From an uncultured Spirochaetaceae bacterium (GTDB lineage: Bacteria > Spirochaetota > Spirochaetia > Sphaerochaetales > Sphaerochaetaceae), in the NCBI GenBank assembly GCA_946410375.1, contig CAMKAB010000035.1, forward strand, positions 1 through 7,871: DNA of 7,871 nucleotides, in the 5' to 3' direction. A program made the position numbers and the translations under genes. The notes beneath the pieces were generated by a model. That model saw only the letters and a program-made list of their open reading frames with translations. It did not search any database and was not told the DNA's origin. This document shows, piece by piece, positions 1 to 6,429 of this stretch; position 1 is the first letter of the stretch; each line of letters opens with the position of its first letter.

Positions 1-246
1 CGCTTTTTTTGCGAAAATCAAAGGAATTCCGTAATTGCATGCACAGACCGTGGCTAACGGAATGCCGCTGGCTTCTGCCGTAAGTATTACGGAAACTTTT
101 TTTATGTTGAAAAATTTTTTAAATTCTTCAGACAGCAGGTTTAGAAACACGGTGTCTACTCTATGGTTTAAAAAGCCGTCAACCTTTACTATATAACCCG
201 GAAGAATTTTACCTTCTTTTAAAATCTTTTCTTCTAGAATGCGCAA
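1..246 (-). CDS. xpt: Xanthine phosphoribosyltransferase, N-terminal 82 residues (cut by window edge)
   Basis: Purine salvage enzyme of the type I phosphoribosyltransferase fold. It joins xanthine to PRPP to give XMP in the cytoplasm. The visible protein opens MRILEEKILKEGKILPGY, followed by VKVDGFLNHRVD, a good match to the start of Bacillus Xpt (LKVDSFLNHQID, as remembered). Next come ILTAEASGIPLA, corresponding to the family's TIESSGIAPA segment, and YGIPLIFAKK, corresponding to GVPVVFARK. The PRPP-binding loop and C-terminus lie outside the window. The start is TTG at 246-244: there is no in-frame ATG nearby, the N-terminus aligns with the family here, and an AGGAG (plus-strand CTCCT 253-257) lies at correct spacing. 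The gene has its own promoter and a short leader, with no purine riboswitch visible. Identification rests on recalled family similarity; hypoxanthine or adenine PRTs match this N-terminus less well. Confidence 0.85.
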   Translation of the reverse strand, partial: MRILEEKILKEGKILPGYIVKVDGFLNHRVDTVFLNLLSEEFKKFFNIKKVSVILTAEASGIPLATVCACNYGIPLIFAKKA

Positions 247-264
247 TTTCGTCTCCTAAAGAGA

Positions 265-284
265 AAGAGGACGATAATCCTCCT
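265..284 (-). promoter_or_regulatory. Leader hairpin containing a decoy AGGAGG, just upstream of the xpt start
   Basis: On the minus strand AGGAGGA, a 6-nt TTATCG loop and TCCTCTT can form a 7-bp stem (one G-U pair). It sits in the short leader between the predicted xpt transcription start (about 293) and the true Shine-Dalgarno at 257-253. The stem hides a second, better AGGAGG that has no start codon at usable spacing. The TCCT of the 3' arm could instead pair with the real AGGA. This may modulate translation or mRNA stability. That role is inference from sequence only. Confidence 0.35.
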
Positions 285-299
285 AAATAATTGCATTTT

Positions 300-328
300 A
301 TTATGACATATTCAGTTATCTTTTTCAA
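300..328 (-). promoter_or_regulatory. Sigma-70-type promoter of xpt
   Basis: Reading the minus strand, TTGAAA (plus 323-328) is followed after exactly 17 bp by CATAAT (plus 300-305). The hexamers match 5/6 and 5/6 to consensus with optimal spacing. Transcription would start near 293, giving a leader of about 45 nt before the TTG codon. That is too short for a purine riboswitch, and none of the conserved aptamer segments is visible between 247 and 559. Confidence 0.7.
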
Positions 329-481
329 TGGAGGAGTTGGGGGTTATTGATGAATAATATTTTGTTGCACAACGCATGTATCCCGGAAAGAGGTTTTATT
401 TTTGTTTTTCAGTATTCGGAGCAAGAAGAAATTATGTAAAGCCCGTAAAGATTTTGCATTTCGGCATGGTACGAACGCCGC

Positions 482-532
482 TTTATCGTAATATTGACTT
501 TATCGTAATATTGACTTTGTCGTGATATTGAC
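482..532. repeat. Three tandem copies of a 17-bp repeat
   Basis: The unit TTTATCGTAATATTGAC occurs at 482-498 and 499-515 (identical) and at 516-532 with two differences (A to G at 519 and 524). The array lies 28 bp past the histidine kinase stop codon and about 150 bp upstream of the xpt promoter, in a non-coding stretch (247-559). Each unit ends in ATTGAC, so TTGAC recurs every 17 bp; the last copy reads TTGACA but has no -10 hexamer at suitable distance. It could be a multi-copy protein-binding site or a slippage-prone minisatellite. Apart from the repeat and the xpt promoter and leader, I see nothing else convincing in this 313-bp gap, including no clear terminator for the kinase. Confidence 0.9.
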
Positions 533-559
533 AAATTAAAAATCGTGCATTTCCCGTAT

Positions 560-2014
560 TCACCACGTAAGCGATGCCACGATGTATCCTCCCTCTTCTT
601 TCAGCGACGCCTTTCCTCCGTGCAGGTGCATAATCGCACCCACAATTGCGAGTCCCAATCCGTTACCTTCTCCCGAACGGGAATACGTGCCTTTCGTCCA
701 GGGCTCAAAGAGTGAGTTGTAATCAATGTTTTTAGGAAGAGAGCCTTTGTTTTTAACAGAAATAACGGACGCTTCCGGGTCCCTCGAAGAAATTCGGATT
801 TCGATTTTTCCGTTTTCCGCGGAGTTTTCCTTTGCGTTATTGATGAGTTCGAGGACCGCTCTTCTCATTTGAGCGGTGTCGCAGAATATTTCATCAGCGT
901 CCGCTTTGAACGTTATGGAATCATCTGCGGCGCACTCCATTATAATGCTGTCCGTAAATGCGCTTGTCGCAACGATTTCCTTGTGTATCCGGGTTTCGGA
1001 AAGCAGGGTTGAATAATCTATAACGCGTTTTATGCGCTCGCTGAGCATATCGTTTTGCGCTTTCAGTTCGGATAAGGTTTCCTTGTCCGCGTCAAAAAAA
1101 CCGTCGGAAAGACCGTCTATGATTATTTTCATTGCGGAAACCGGTGTGTTTAAATCGTGGGAAATGCTTCTCAGCCATGCATTTCTGCTTATTTTGTTAG
1201 CTTGTAAGCTTTTATCTAACTCGGCTATAGCCTCTCCTATCTCCGCTAACTCGCTGTGGCGGTACTTTGGAATTTCAATATCGGATTCGCCGTCTGCAAG
1301 ACGCCTTAGCGCAACGCGTACGTTGTTTATGTATCGCGTGTTTCTGGAACTTACCACGTACGCTCCCACTATGGCGATCAGAATGGAAAGCGGAACGGAG
1401 AAGAGCAGGCTTTTCAATATCGGGTTTACTATCTGCTTCGAGTAGATATACGTTCGCGGCGAATAACTCAGTATGTCCACTGAGAAAAGCTCATCTCCCG
1501 TAAATGAAACTGTGATTGATCCTAAAATGTCGTTGTTATCAATAAAATCCGGCAGGAACGTCTTGTTTTTCAGTATGGTATCGCTTGTGCGCTCAATGAT
1601 GAAAACGTCATCGGTGCTGGTGCTTACGTTAATCACGATGCTTCTTCGCTTTGTCTTGACTTCTTTTCCCGTTGTGATGTTCTCTTCGTCAAAGAACGAT
1701 GCCAGAACTTCGCCTCCCGGAGTTTGCCCAACGGTTAAAATCACCGCTCCGGACGAGTTTCTTACGAGGTAGCCGCTTATTCTTTTGTCTCCTGCAATGG
1801 AACCGAAGAGGTTAAGCCCGTCTATTTTCAGATCGGGGTAGGTTGAGCTTTTCAGGCTTCCTTCCAGTTCGGATACGCAGCTTTCGTAGATTGCGTTTTT
1901 CCACGCTTTTCCGCTTGATCGGTACTGATAAAAAGTGAAACCGCTTAAAACCGCTATTGAACAAAGAGTAATCAACAAAATGTAGACAAGATAGCGTAGA
2001 AAATACTTTTTCAT
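560..2014 (-). CDS. Membrane sensor histidine kinase
   Basis: A 484-residue sensor that should autophosphorylate and pass phosphate to the response regulator encoded just upstream. The order is: TM1 about 7-29; an extracytoplasmic domain of roughly 170 residues (30-199) that I do not recognise; TM2 about 200-222; a HAMP-type linker 223-275; a HisKA dimerisation domain with H-box SISHDLNTP (phospho-acceptor His286); and an HATPase_c domain with N-box LINNAKEN (390-397), F-box SLFEPWTKG and G2 motif GEGNGLGLAIV (448-458). The G1 DxGxG motif is replaced by VKNKGSLP around 420-427, with Asn in place of Asp, a variant seen in other Gram-positive-type kinases. The ATG overlaps the regulator's stop codon as ATGA, with no strong Shine-Dalgarno of its own, so translation is probably coupled. 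The signal sensed cannot be read from the sequence. Confidence 0.93.
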   Translation of the reverse strand: MKKYFLRYLVYILLITLCSIAVLSGFTFYQYRSSGKAWKNAIYESCVSELEGSLKSSTYPDLKIDGLNLFGSIAGDKRISGYLVRNSSGAVILTVGQTPGGEVLASFFDEENITTGKEVKTKRRSIVINVSTSTDDVFIIERTSDTILKNKTFLPDFIDNNDILGSITVSFTGDELFSVDILSYSPRTYIYSKQIVNPILKSLLFSVPLSILIAIVGAYVVSSRNTRYINNVRVALRRLADGESDIEIPKYRHSELAEIGEAIAELDKSLQANKISRNAWLRSISHDLNTPVSAMKIIIDGLSDGFFDADKETLSELKAQNDMLSERIKRVIDYSTLLSETRIHKEIVATSAFTDSIIMECAADDSITFKADADEIFCDTAQMRRAVLELINNAKENSAENGKIEIRISSRDPEASVISVKNKGSLPKNIDYNSLFEPWTKGTYSRSGEGNGLGLAIVGAIMHLHGGKASLKEEGGYIVASLTW

Positions 2015-2730
2015 TTTGTTTGCGGATGAGCGATGAATTTGTAGCCGTAGCCGCGAACCGTTTCAATCCACGGGTACGGACCGAGTTTCGCTCTCAAATT
2101 TTTTATGTGCGTGTCGGCAATTCGTTCATAGGATAGCTCGGTGTAATCAAAGCACTCCTTTAAAATCTGAGCGCGAGGAAGGACGACCATCGCATTTTTA
2201 ATGAGGAGGTCCAAAATCCTCCATTCAGCTGAGGTGAGCGCAATGTTTTCTCCGTTTACGGTAACTTTGTGCTCGTAACGGTTAAAGGTCATTTTTCCCT
2301 TGTCCGCAATGAAAACCCGTTCTGTGAAATCCTGGGTGTCATTAAGAGGAACCGTGTTGTTCGCCGGGGCTTCGGTTCTTCGGAGAACAGCCTGTACGCG
2401 AAGAACTAATTCTTTTGGTGAAAAAGGTTTGGTGATGTAATCGTCCGCGCCGTTTTCAAAGCCGGTCACTTTGTTTTCTTCGGAGGAAAGAGCCGTCATA
2501 AATATAACGGGGATGTTGCACGAAGCGTGGAGCTCTTTTACGAACTCAAAGCCGTCTCCGTCAGGAAGCATTACGTCCTGAATGAGAAGGTCCGGTTTTG
2601 TAACGGAAAGCGCTTCTCGTGCTGATTTGAGCGTTTCAAAGCCGAGTACGTTATATCCCGATTTTTCAAGATATTTCTTTACTCCCAATCTGATCGTGGC
2701 GTTATCCTCGGTTATAAAAATCAGGCTCAT
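2011..2730 (-). CDS. OmpR/PhoB-family response regulator
   Basis: A 239-residue DNA-binding regulator, partner of the histidine kinase that follows with a 4-bp overlap. The receiver domain (about 1-118) has the acidic pair Glu8/Asp9, the phospho-acceptor Asp52 in LLIQDVMLPDGDGFEF, the switch Thr79 in IFMTALSS, and Lys101 in ITKPFSPKEL. After a linker, a winged-helix effector domain covers about 138-236: LTSAEWRILDLLIKNA, then RIADTHIKNLRAKLG as recognition-helix region and the C-terminal hairpin IETVRGYGYKF. The length is typical of the family. ATG at 2730 is preceded by AAGGAG (plus 2737-2742) at 6-nt spacing. The gene leads a two-gene operon and is divergent from the NusG-II/Gx pair. No convincing promoter hexamers were found for it; the intergenic palindrome at 2850-2861 is a candidate operator. 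Confidence 0.95.
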   Translation of the reverse strand: MSLIFITEDNATIRLGVKKYLEKSGYNVLGFETLKSAREALSVTKPDLLIQDVMLPDGDGFEFVKELHASCNIPVIFMTALSSEENKVTGFENGADDYITKPFSPKELVLRVQAVLRRTEAPANNTVPLNDTQDFTERVFIADKGKMTFNRYEHKVTVNGENIALTSAEWRILDLLIKNAMVVLPRAQILKECFDYTELSYERIADTHIKNLRAKLGPYPWIETVRGYGYKFIAHPQTK

Positions 2731-2849
2731 AGTTGACTCCTTGTAGTACTTTTATGCTATTTTTATCATTGTTTTTTTGCTTTATAGAGAAAAACAGGCT
2801 TAAAAACACAAAACTTCACAGAAAACTTTTCGGATATTACGCTCTTCAG

Positions 2850-2861
2850 CGGAACGTTCCG
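2850..2861. promoter_or_regulatory. Perfect 12-bp palindrome in the divergent intergenic region (candidate operator)
   Basis: CGGAACGTTCCG reads identically on both strands. It lies between the divergently transcribed response regulator (ATG at 2730) and the NusG-II gene (ATG at 2922), 28 bp upstream of the TATGAT hexamer assigned to the latter. That is just above its -35 region. The same gap also holds a direct repeat AAACTT at 2811-2816 and 2823-2828, spaced 12 bp, resembling half-sites bound by OmpR-family dimers. Which protein binds either site is unknown. Confidence 0.4.
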
Positions 2862-2888
2862 AGGGTCCTATTTCAGAAATCCGCTGTT

Positions 2889-2894
2889 TATGAT
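2889..2894 (+). promoter_or_regulatory. Candidate -10 hexamer for the NusG-II/Gx operon
   Basis: TATGAT (5/6 to consensus) lies 27 bp before the ATG at 2922. The base positions where a -35 should be (2866-2871, TCCTAT) match poorly, which would fit an activator-dependent promoter. Transcription would begin around 2901, leaving about 20 nt of leader. Tentative. Confidence 0.35.
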
Positions 2895-2921
2895 ACAGTT
2901 CATTCGGACGGACGAATTTTG

Positions 2922-3341
2922 ATGAACGAAAAAGAATACGGTTTAAAATTGAAAATTACGCTTGGAGATGTTTTGTTTACTCTTTTTCTTATTTGCCTGA
3001 CCGTGTATGCGGCGATTCGGTATGTGGAAAACGGAAAGGGGGCGTATGTGCGGATAACAACGCCGAAAGGCGTGTATGTTTATCCTCTTGAATCAAATGA
3101 GGAATATACGTTTGACGGACTGCACGGAAAAACAACCATACGGGTAAAAGGAGGGGAAGTTATGTTCCTTGAATCGGCTTGCCCGAACAAAACCTGCCTC
3201 AGCAAGGGGGGAATTTCCGAAGCGGGAGAGTTCAATGCGTGTTTGCCGAACGGTATTTCTGTGCATATTTTGAGCAGGGATTCAAAAGGATTGATGCATT
3301 TTTCAACAGCGGGAGAGGATGTTGATGCTGTCTCAATCTAA
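2922..3341 (+). CDS. Membrane-anchored NusG-domain-II protein (EetA-like)
   Basis: A 139-residue protein with a short basic N-terminus, one TM helix (about 15-32) and an exported beta-rich domain. The domain carries the NusG_II (PF07009) signature: SACPNKTC (Cys87, Cys92), then GGISEAGEFNACLPNG with Cys107 in a CLPN motif. Despite the name it is not a transcription factor. In known genomes such proteins sit beside Gx-family membrane proteins and ApbE flavin transferases; EetA of the Listeria electron-transfer locus is, from memory, of this kind. The gene is followed by such a Gx protein with a 17-bp overlap, so the two are probably made together. The frame is open for 63 codons upstream to a TTG at 2733, but that extension is unlike the family and would begin inside the divergent regulator's leader, so ATG 2922 is preferred although its Shine-Dalgarno is weak. 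The role is inferred from family and context. Confidence 0.8.
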   Translation: MNEKEYGLKLKITLGDVLFTLFLICLTVYAAIRYVENGKGAYVRITTPKGVYVYPLESNEEYTFDGLHGKTTIRVKGGEVMFLESACPNKTCLSKGGISEAGEFNACLPNGISVHILSRDSKGLMHFSTAGEDVDAVSI

Positions 3342-4509
3342 GCGAAAAATAGCTTTATTCGCCGCCCTTTGTCTGTTTTGTTCAATCCTGGAACTCTCGA
3401 TTCCGAAACCTGTGTTCATACGGCTCGGTTTTTCCAATGGTCCGCTTCTCGTTGCGTTGTATTCGGGATTCAGTTTCGTGGAATTCTGCTCGCTTGTTCT
3501 TTTAAAAATTTTCCTGCAGGGATTCATAAACGGCACCCTGTTTTCCTATGCCTTTATTTTATCCATGGCAGGGAGCGTTTCCAGCTCTCTTGTTATGTTT
3601 TTCTTTTATAAGTTACTGGTTTTTCTTTCAAAAAAAAGCAAGCGAAGGAAAAACAATCAGTATGCACCCGTAATCGCTTCGTCTCGCGGAGAAGAAAAAC
3701 CGGATTCCGGGGAGGCGGACAAAAAAAAGACGATGTGGGCTGGTATGTGCGAAGAAAAATTTTCTTTTTCATTCATAACAATCAGCGAGGCGGGTGCGTT
3801 CGTGTCGAATATCGTGCAGATTTTTGTTTCACGTTTTTTCCTCGGGGAAGGGGTGTATACGCTTGCTCCCGTTATTTTGGGGTGCGGAATTGTAAGTTCT
3901 TTTGTTTTGGGGCTCCTGACGCAGCTTTTTTGCAAGAAGTCGCAATTCCTGGATACGATAACGGAGCCCTCATTTTTTGCGGCGTACCTTGCAAAACCGG
4001 TTAAATATATGACTCGCGGAGTAAAAACGGGGCGAATAATAAAGATGATCCTGGGGGGGGCGTGCCTTACTCTGTGCCTTTTTACCGATAGCGTAACTCT
4101 TTGCGGTGTAATGAGTTTGTGTTTGCTTCTGTTCTGTGTGTTCACGAAAAGGAAGGTGCGCTTCGTGCCGGTGGCGTGGACGATAGTCCGAACTGTGGCG
4201 ATTTCCATGTTTGTTCCTGCCGGTAGAATACTGTTTGCGATTGGCGACTTGAAAATAACGCAGGATTCCATTTTTTTGGGTCTTCACAGGTCTTTTGTTA
4301 TTCTTTCAAGCACGTTTTTCAGCCGGTTTTTGGTTCCGAAGCCGAACGAAGAGGAGTCTCCGTTTAAACCGAACAGCATTTACTATATGTCTCTTGATTA
4401 TTTTAAAGAGGTGTCCGAGGAGTGGTATAAGCAGAAAGAAAAAAATCTTGCCCGGCGGATAGATAAAACGCTTCTTATCGCTATTAAAAAATGCTCTAAC
4501 GTGTGGTGA
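3325..4509 (+). CDS. Gx-transporter-family membrane protein (EetB-like) with a C-terminal half resembling EcfT
   Basis: A 394-residue integral membrane protein. Residues 1-205 match the Gx family (PF07456, often labelled heptaprenyl diphosphate synthase component I): IRLGFSNGPLLVALY near 32-46, then SYAFILSMAGSVSSSLVMFFFYKLL, and FSFITISEAGAFVSNIVQIFVSRFF followed by ILGCGIVSSFVLGLLTQL. These are normally small substrate-binding-type membrane proteins of about 170 residues. Here a charged loop (about 103-145) splits the domain, and about 190 further residues follow, with hydrophobic segments near 240-272, 280-302 and 315-337. The stretch VPAGRILFAIGDLKITQDSIFLGLHRSF resembles the core of ECF transporter T subunits; no clear Ala-Arg-Gly coupling motif is visible, only LARR near 375. 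ATG 3325 is chosen over ATG 3319 because GAGAGG (3313-3318) then has 6-nt spacing. The gene contains A8, A8 and G8 tracts. The Gx half is a good call; the EcfT likeness is tentative. Confidence 0.75.
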   Translation: MLSQSKRKIALFAALCLFCSILELSIPKPVFIRLGFSNGPLLVALYSGFSFVEFCSLVLLKIFLQGFINGTLFSYAFILSMAGSVSSSLVMFFFYKLLVFLSKKSKRRKNNQYAPVIASSRGEEKPDSGEADKKKTMWAGMCEEKFSFSFITISEAGAFVSNIVQIFVSRFFLGEGVYTLAPVILGCGIVSSFVLGLLTQLFCKKSQFLDTITEPSFFAAYLAKPVKYMTRGVKTGRIIKMILGGACLTLCLFTDSVTLCGVMSLCLLLFCVFTKRKVRFVPVAWTIVRTVAISMFVPAGRILFAIGDLKITQDSIFLGLHRSFVILSSTFFSRFLVPKPNEEESPFKPNSIYYMSLDYFKEVSEEWYKQKEKNLARRIDKTLLIAIKKCSNVW

Positions 4510-4558
4510 TGAGTAGTATTTGCTGTTTTGTTTTAATCGTATTATTTGTTTATTTGTC

Positions 4559-4589
4559 GGATTATTTTATTGTGCGCCAGTAATAATCC
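4559..4589. terminator. Weak inverted repeat between convergent genes
   Basis: GGATTATT (4559-4566) and AATAATCC (4582-4589) form an 8-bp stem with a 15-nt loop. They span the stop codon of the ComM-like gene, downstream of the convergent Gx gene that ends at 4509. The gap is T-rich on the plus strand before the stem, but there is no U-run after it in either direction. It could be a non-canonical shared terminator or 3'-end stabiliser, or chance in AT-rich sequence. Confidence 0.25.
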
Positions 4590-6271
4590 CCCGTGCCGTA
4601 TCGTTTCAGTTTTAAAGCGCAGGCGATATCATCTTTGCTAACCTCGTCCTTGTCGTTTGTGTCCGCAATGGTCCGGGCAAGGGAGGCTATTCCGATAACC
4701 TCTCTCGTGTTATATGTCTGGTTCGTCTGAAATGCATTGCAATAAAGCTCAATTTCTTTTCTGAAAACCGACAGCGCGTTATGACCGCTGATATGAAAAT
4801 CCCCGTTGTACGCAATGCCGTTATGATCCCTGTAGCGACGCTCTTGTCTTTCTTTTGCAACCGAGACTTTGTTTATGTAATACGAATCGGGCTTTACGGG
4901 GTCTGAAATGTGGTCCTTCAAAGACGTTGCTTCAATCGGAATGCGAATATCAAAGCGGCTGAGAAGCGGTGTGCCGACTTTGTTCCAGTGGTTTACAACT
5001 GCGTGGCTGGTGCATAGGCAGGCATCATTCGGAGAGCCGAGATTTCCGCAGGAACATGCGTTCATGCTTCCCGTAAGCAAAAATGCGGCGGGAAAAGATA
5101 CGAGTTCCCCGCTGAGCTCGGAGAGCGTGAAGCCCGCATCGTACGTTTCCTTGATTGTTTCAAGAAGTTTTTTTGAATAGGCTGTTATCTCGTCTAAAAT
5201 TACCGTTCCCCGATGGGCAAGGGCTCCGTCGCCGGGAGTTTTCGCGTCTAATCCCTGAGTGAATTGAATTTTTGAAGCATCGTGAGGGATGAGCCGCACG
5301 GGAGGTCGGCTATCGTTTTTTGCGAGTCCCGCACAGCCGTAGATATGCTGAACGGTGGAGAGCGTTTCGTCATCCAGGTCTTGCAACAGAAGAGGAAGTC
5401 TCGTTGTAAGCATCGTTTTTCCCACTCCCGGCGGGCCGAAAAGCAGAATGCTGTGCATTCCTGCGGCAGCAAGCGTGAGTATTTCTTTCTCTTTTTCAAG
5501 CCCGATAATATCCGAGAAAACCGGTTTGCATCGGGAGCTTCCGTTTTTCGTTACCGGGAGAGCGAGGTCGACCTGATTTTTATTCAGAATTTCCCCGCTT
5601 TTCAGAAACGCTTCGGTGAGGGTGCTGACTTTGATTATTCCTTTTTCTCCCGGTTTTGAATAGGGAATGAGACAGAGGGAACAACCTGTTTTTCGTGCGG
5701 CTTCTATTGTTCCGATAACGGAATAATCTTCAACAATCCGTCCGTCCAGTGCGAGTTCGCCCGCAGCCATGATTTTTATGGTTTCGTCCGATTCCGCATT
5801 TATCGGGGAATTATTTGTTTTATTCGGTTTGTCCGTTTCCGAGGCTGATTGCGCCCGGTTTAAGATCGGGGCTTGTTGCCCTTTTACCCAGGTTTCAAGC
5901 TCAGCGGCATTGCCTGTTTCGTATGCGCTTTCGGAAACTGATGAAAAAAGATCGTCCTTTGGCAAGTCGTGTGTTTTGTCCCGTTTTTGCGATGCGAAAA
6001 GGATTGCGAGGGCGATTCCGAGATCAAGCAGCGACCCGCTTTTCGGAACGGACGCAGGGGAAAGGGATACGAGAACACGTTGAGTGGGGAACTTGAATCC
6101 GCAGTTTCTGAGAGCGGTGCGGACGCGTTCGCGGCTTTCTTTTATTGCCGCATCGGGAAGTCCTATGATGTCAAATCCCGGGAAGCCTGTTCTGACATCC
6201 GCTTCAATGTGGATAACCTGACCTGTGTAACCTTTATTGCTGAACGAGTAAAAGTCTAATTTCTTTGACAT
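4562..6271 (-). CDS. comM: YifB/ComM-family Mg-chelatase-like AAA+ ATPase, divergent, with N-domain insertion
   Basis: A 569-residue cytoplasmic ATPase. ComM is a hexameric helicase promoting branch migration during natural transformation; elsewhere the family role is unsettled. The N-terminal ChlI-type domain (about 1-225) shows GFPGFDIIGLPDAAIKESRERV and SLSPASVPKSGSLLDLGIALAI, then GELALDGRI. Between the last two lies an extra polar stretch of about 65 residues (98-163) absent from typical members. The AAA+ core has Walker A GPPGVGKT (279-286), Walker B TVILDEI (356-362), the Cys cluster NACSCGNLGSPNDACLC (Cys406, 408, 418, 420) and LLSRFDIRI. The C-terminal domain keeps LARTIAD. Consensus NPCPCG is here NACSCG, and the usual SARA before the LARTIAD helix is changed to NTRE. 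GGAG (plus 6277-6280) precedes ATG 6271 at good spacing. No dprA-like or other competence gene is adjacent; it is probably monocistronic. Confidence 0.9.
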   Translation of the reverse strand: MSKKLDFYSFSNKGYTGQVIHIEADVRTGFPGFDIIGLPDAAIKESRERVRTALRNCGFKFPTQRVLVSLSPASVPKSGSLLDLGIALAILFASQKRDKTHDLPKDDLFSSVSESAYETGNAAELETWVKGQQAPILNRAQSASETDKPNKTNNSPINAESDETIKIMAAGELALDGRIVEDYSVIGTIEAARKTGCSLCLIPYSKPGEKGIIKVSTLTEAFLKSGEILNKNQVDLALPVTKNGSSRCKPVFSDIIGLEKEKEILTLAAAGMHSILLFGPPGVGKTMLTTRLPLLLQDLDDETLSTVQHIYGCAGLAKNDSRPPVRLIPHDASKIQFTQGLDAKTPGDGALAHRGTVILDEITAYSKKLLETIKETYDAGFTLSELSGELVSFPAAFLLTGSMNACSCGNLGSPNDACLCTSHAVVNHWNKVGTPLLSRFDIRIPIEATSLKDHISDPVKPDSYYINKVSVAKERQERRYRDHNGIAYNGDFHISGHNALSVFRKEIELYCNAFQTNQTYNTREVIGIASLARTIADTNDKDEVSKDDIACALKLKRYGTGDYYWRTIK

Positions 6272-6309
6272 ATGTTCTCCGTTAAATATGAGTTTTTATT
6301 TATATAATC

Positions 6310-6320
6310 CGCTTGAAGCG
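6310..6320. promoter_or_regulatory. 11-bp palindrome near the ComM-like gene's promoter region
   Basis: CGCTTGAAGCG is a perfect inverted repeat with a single central base, so it is a DNA site rather than an RNA hairpin. It lies about 40 bp upstream of the ComM-like ATG (minus strand) and next to TATAAT/TATATA sequences at 6301-6308 that could serve as a -10 on either strand. No good -35 accompanies them. A repressor operator is possible; no binder can be named. Confidence 0.3.
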
Positions 6321-6429
6321 AAAATTTTATTAAATTTTTGATAAGAATATGTAGTTATTGATAAATTGAGCTGTCATTTTCCCGTAAAAACCTGCCTTTG
6401 AATCGGTTATGTCCTTAAAACAGGGGTTG

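Noticed and set aside
482..532. CRISPR-like array
   Set aside because: The units are directly adjacent with no spacers, there are only three copies, and there are no cas genes.
528..533. Consensus -35 TTGACA in the last 17-bp repeat
   Set aside because: No -10 hexamer lies 15-19 bp downstream on the plus strand, and no plus-strand gene follows.
247..559. Purine riboswitch upstream of xpt
   Set aside because: No aptamer core segments are visible, and the predicted leader is only about 45 nt.
2733..2921. 63-codon N-terminal extension of the NusG-II protein from TTG 2733
   Set aside because: The extension is unlike the family, starts within the divergent regulator's leader and has no ribosome binding site. 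ATG 2922 gives the usual single-anchor protein of about 140 residues.
3657..4271. 204-codon open frame on the minus strand
   Set aside because: It is antisense to the Gx/EcfT-like gene, has a low-complexity shadow-like composition, and shows no recognisable domain.
6303..6308. Perfect TATAAT on the plus strand as promoter for the hydrolase
   Set aside because: There is no matching -35, and it lies 220 bp from the gene, which has a better-placed promoter at 6494-6522.
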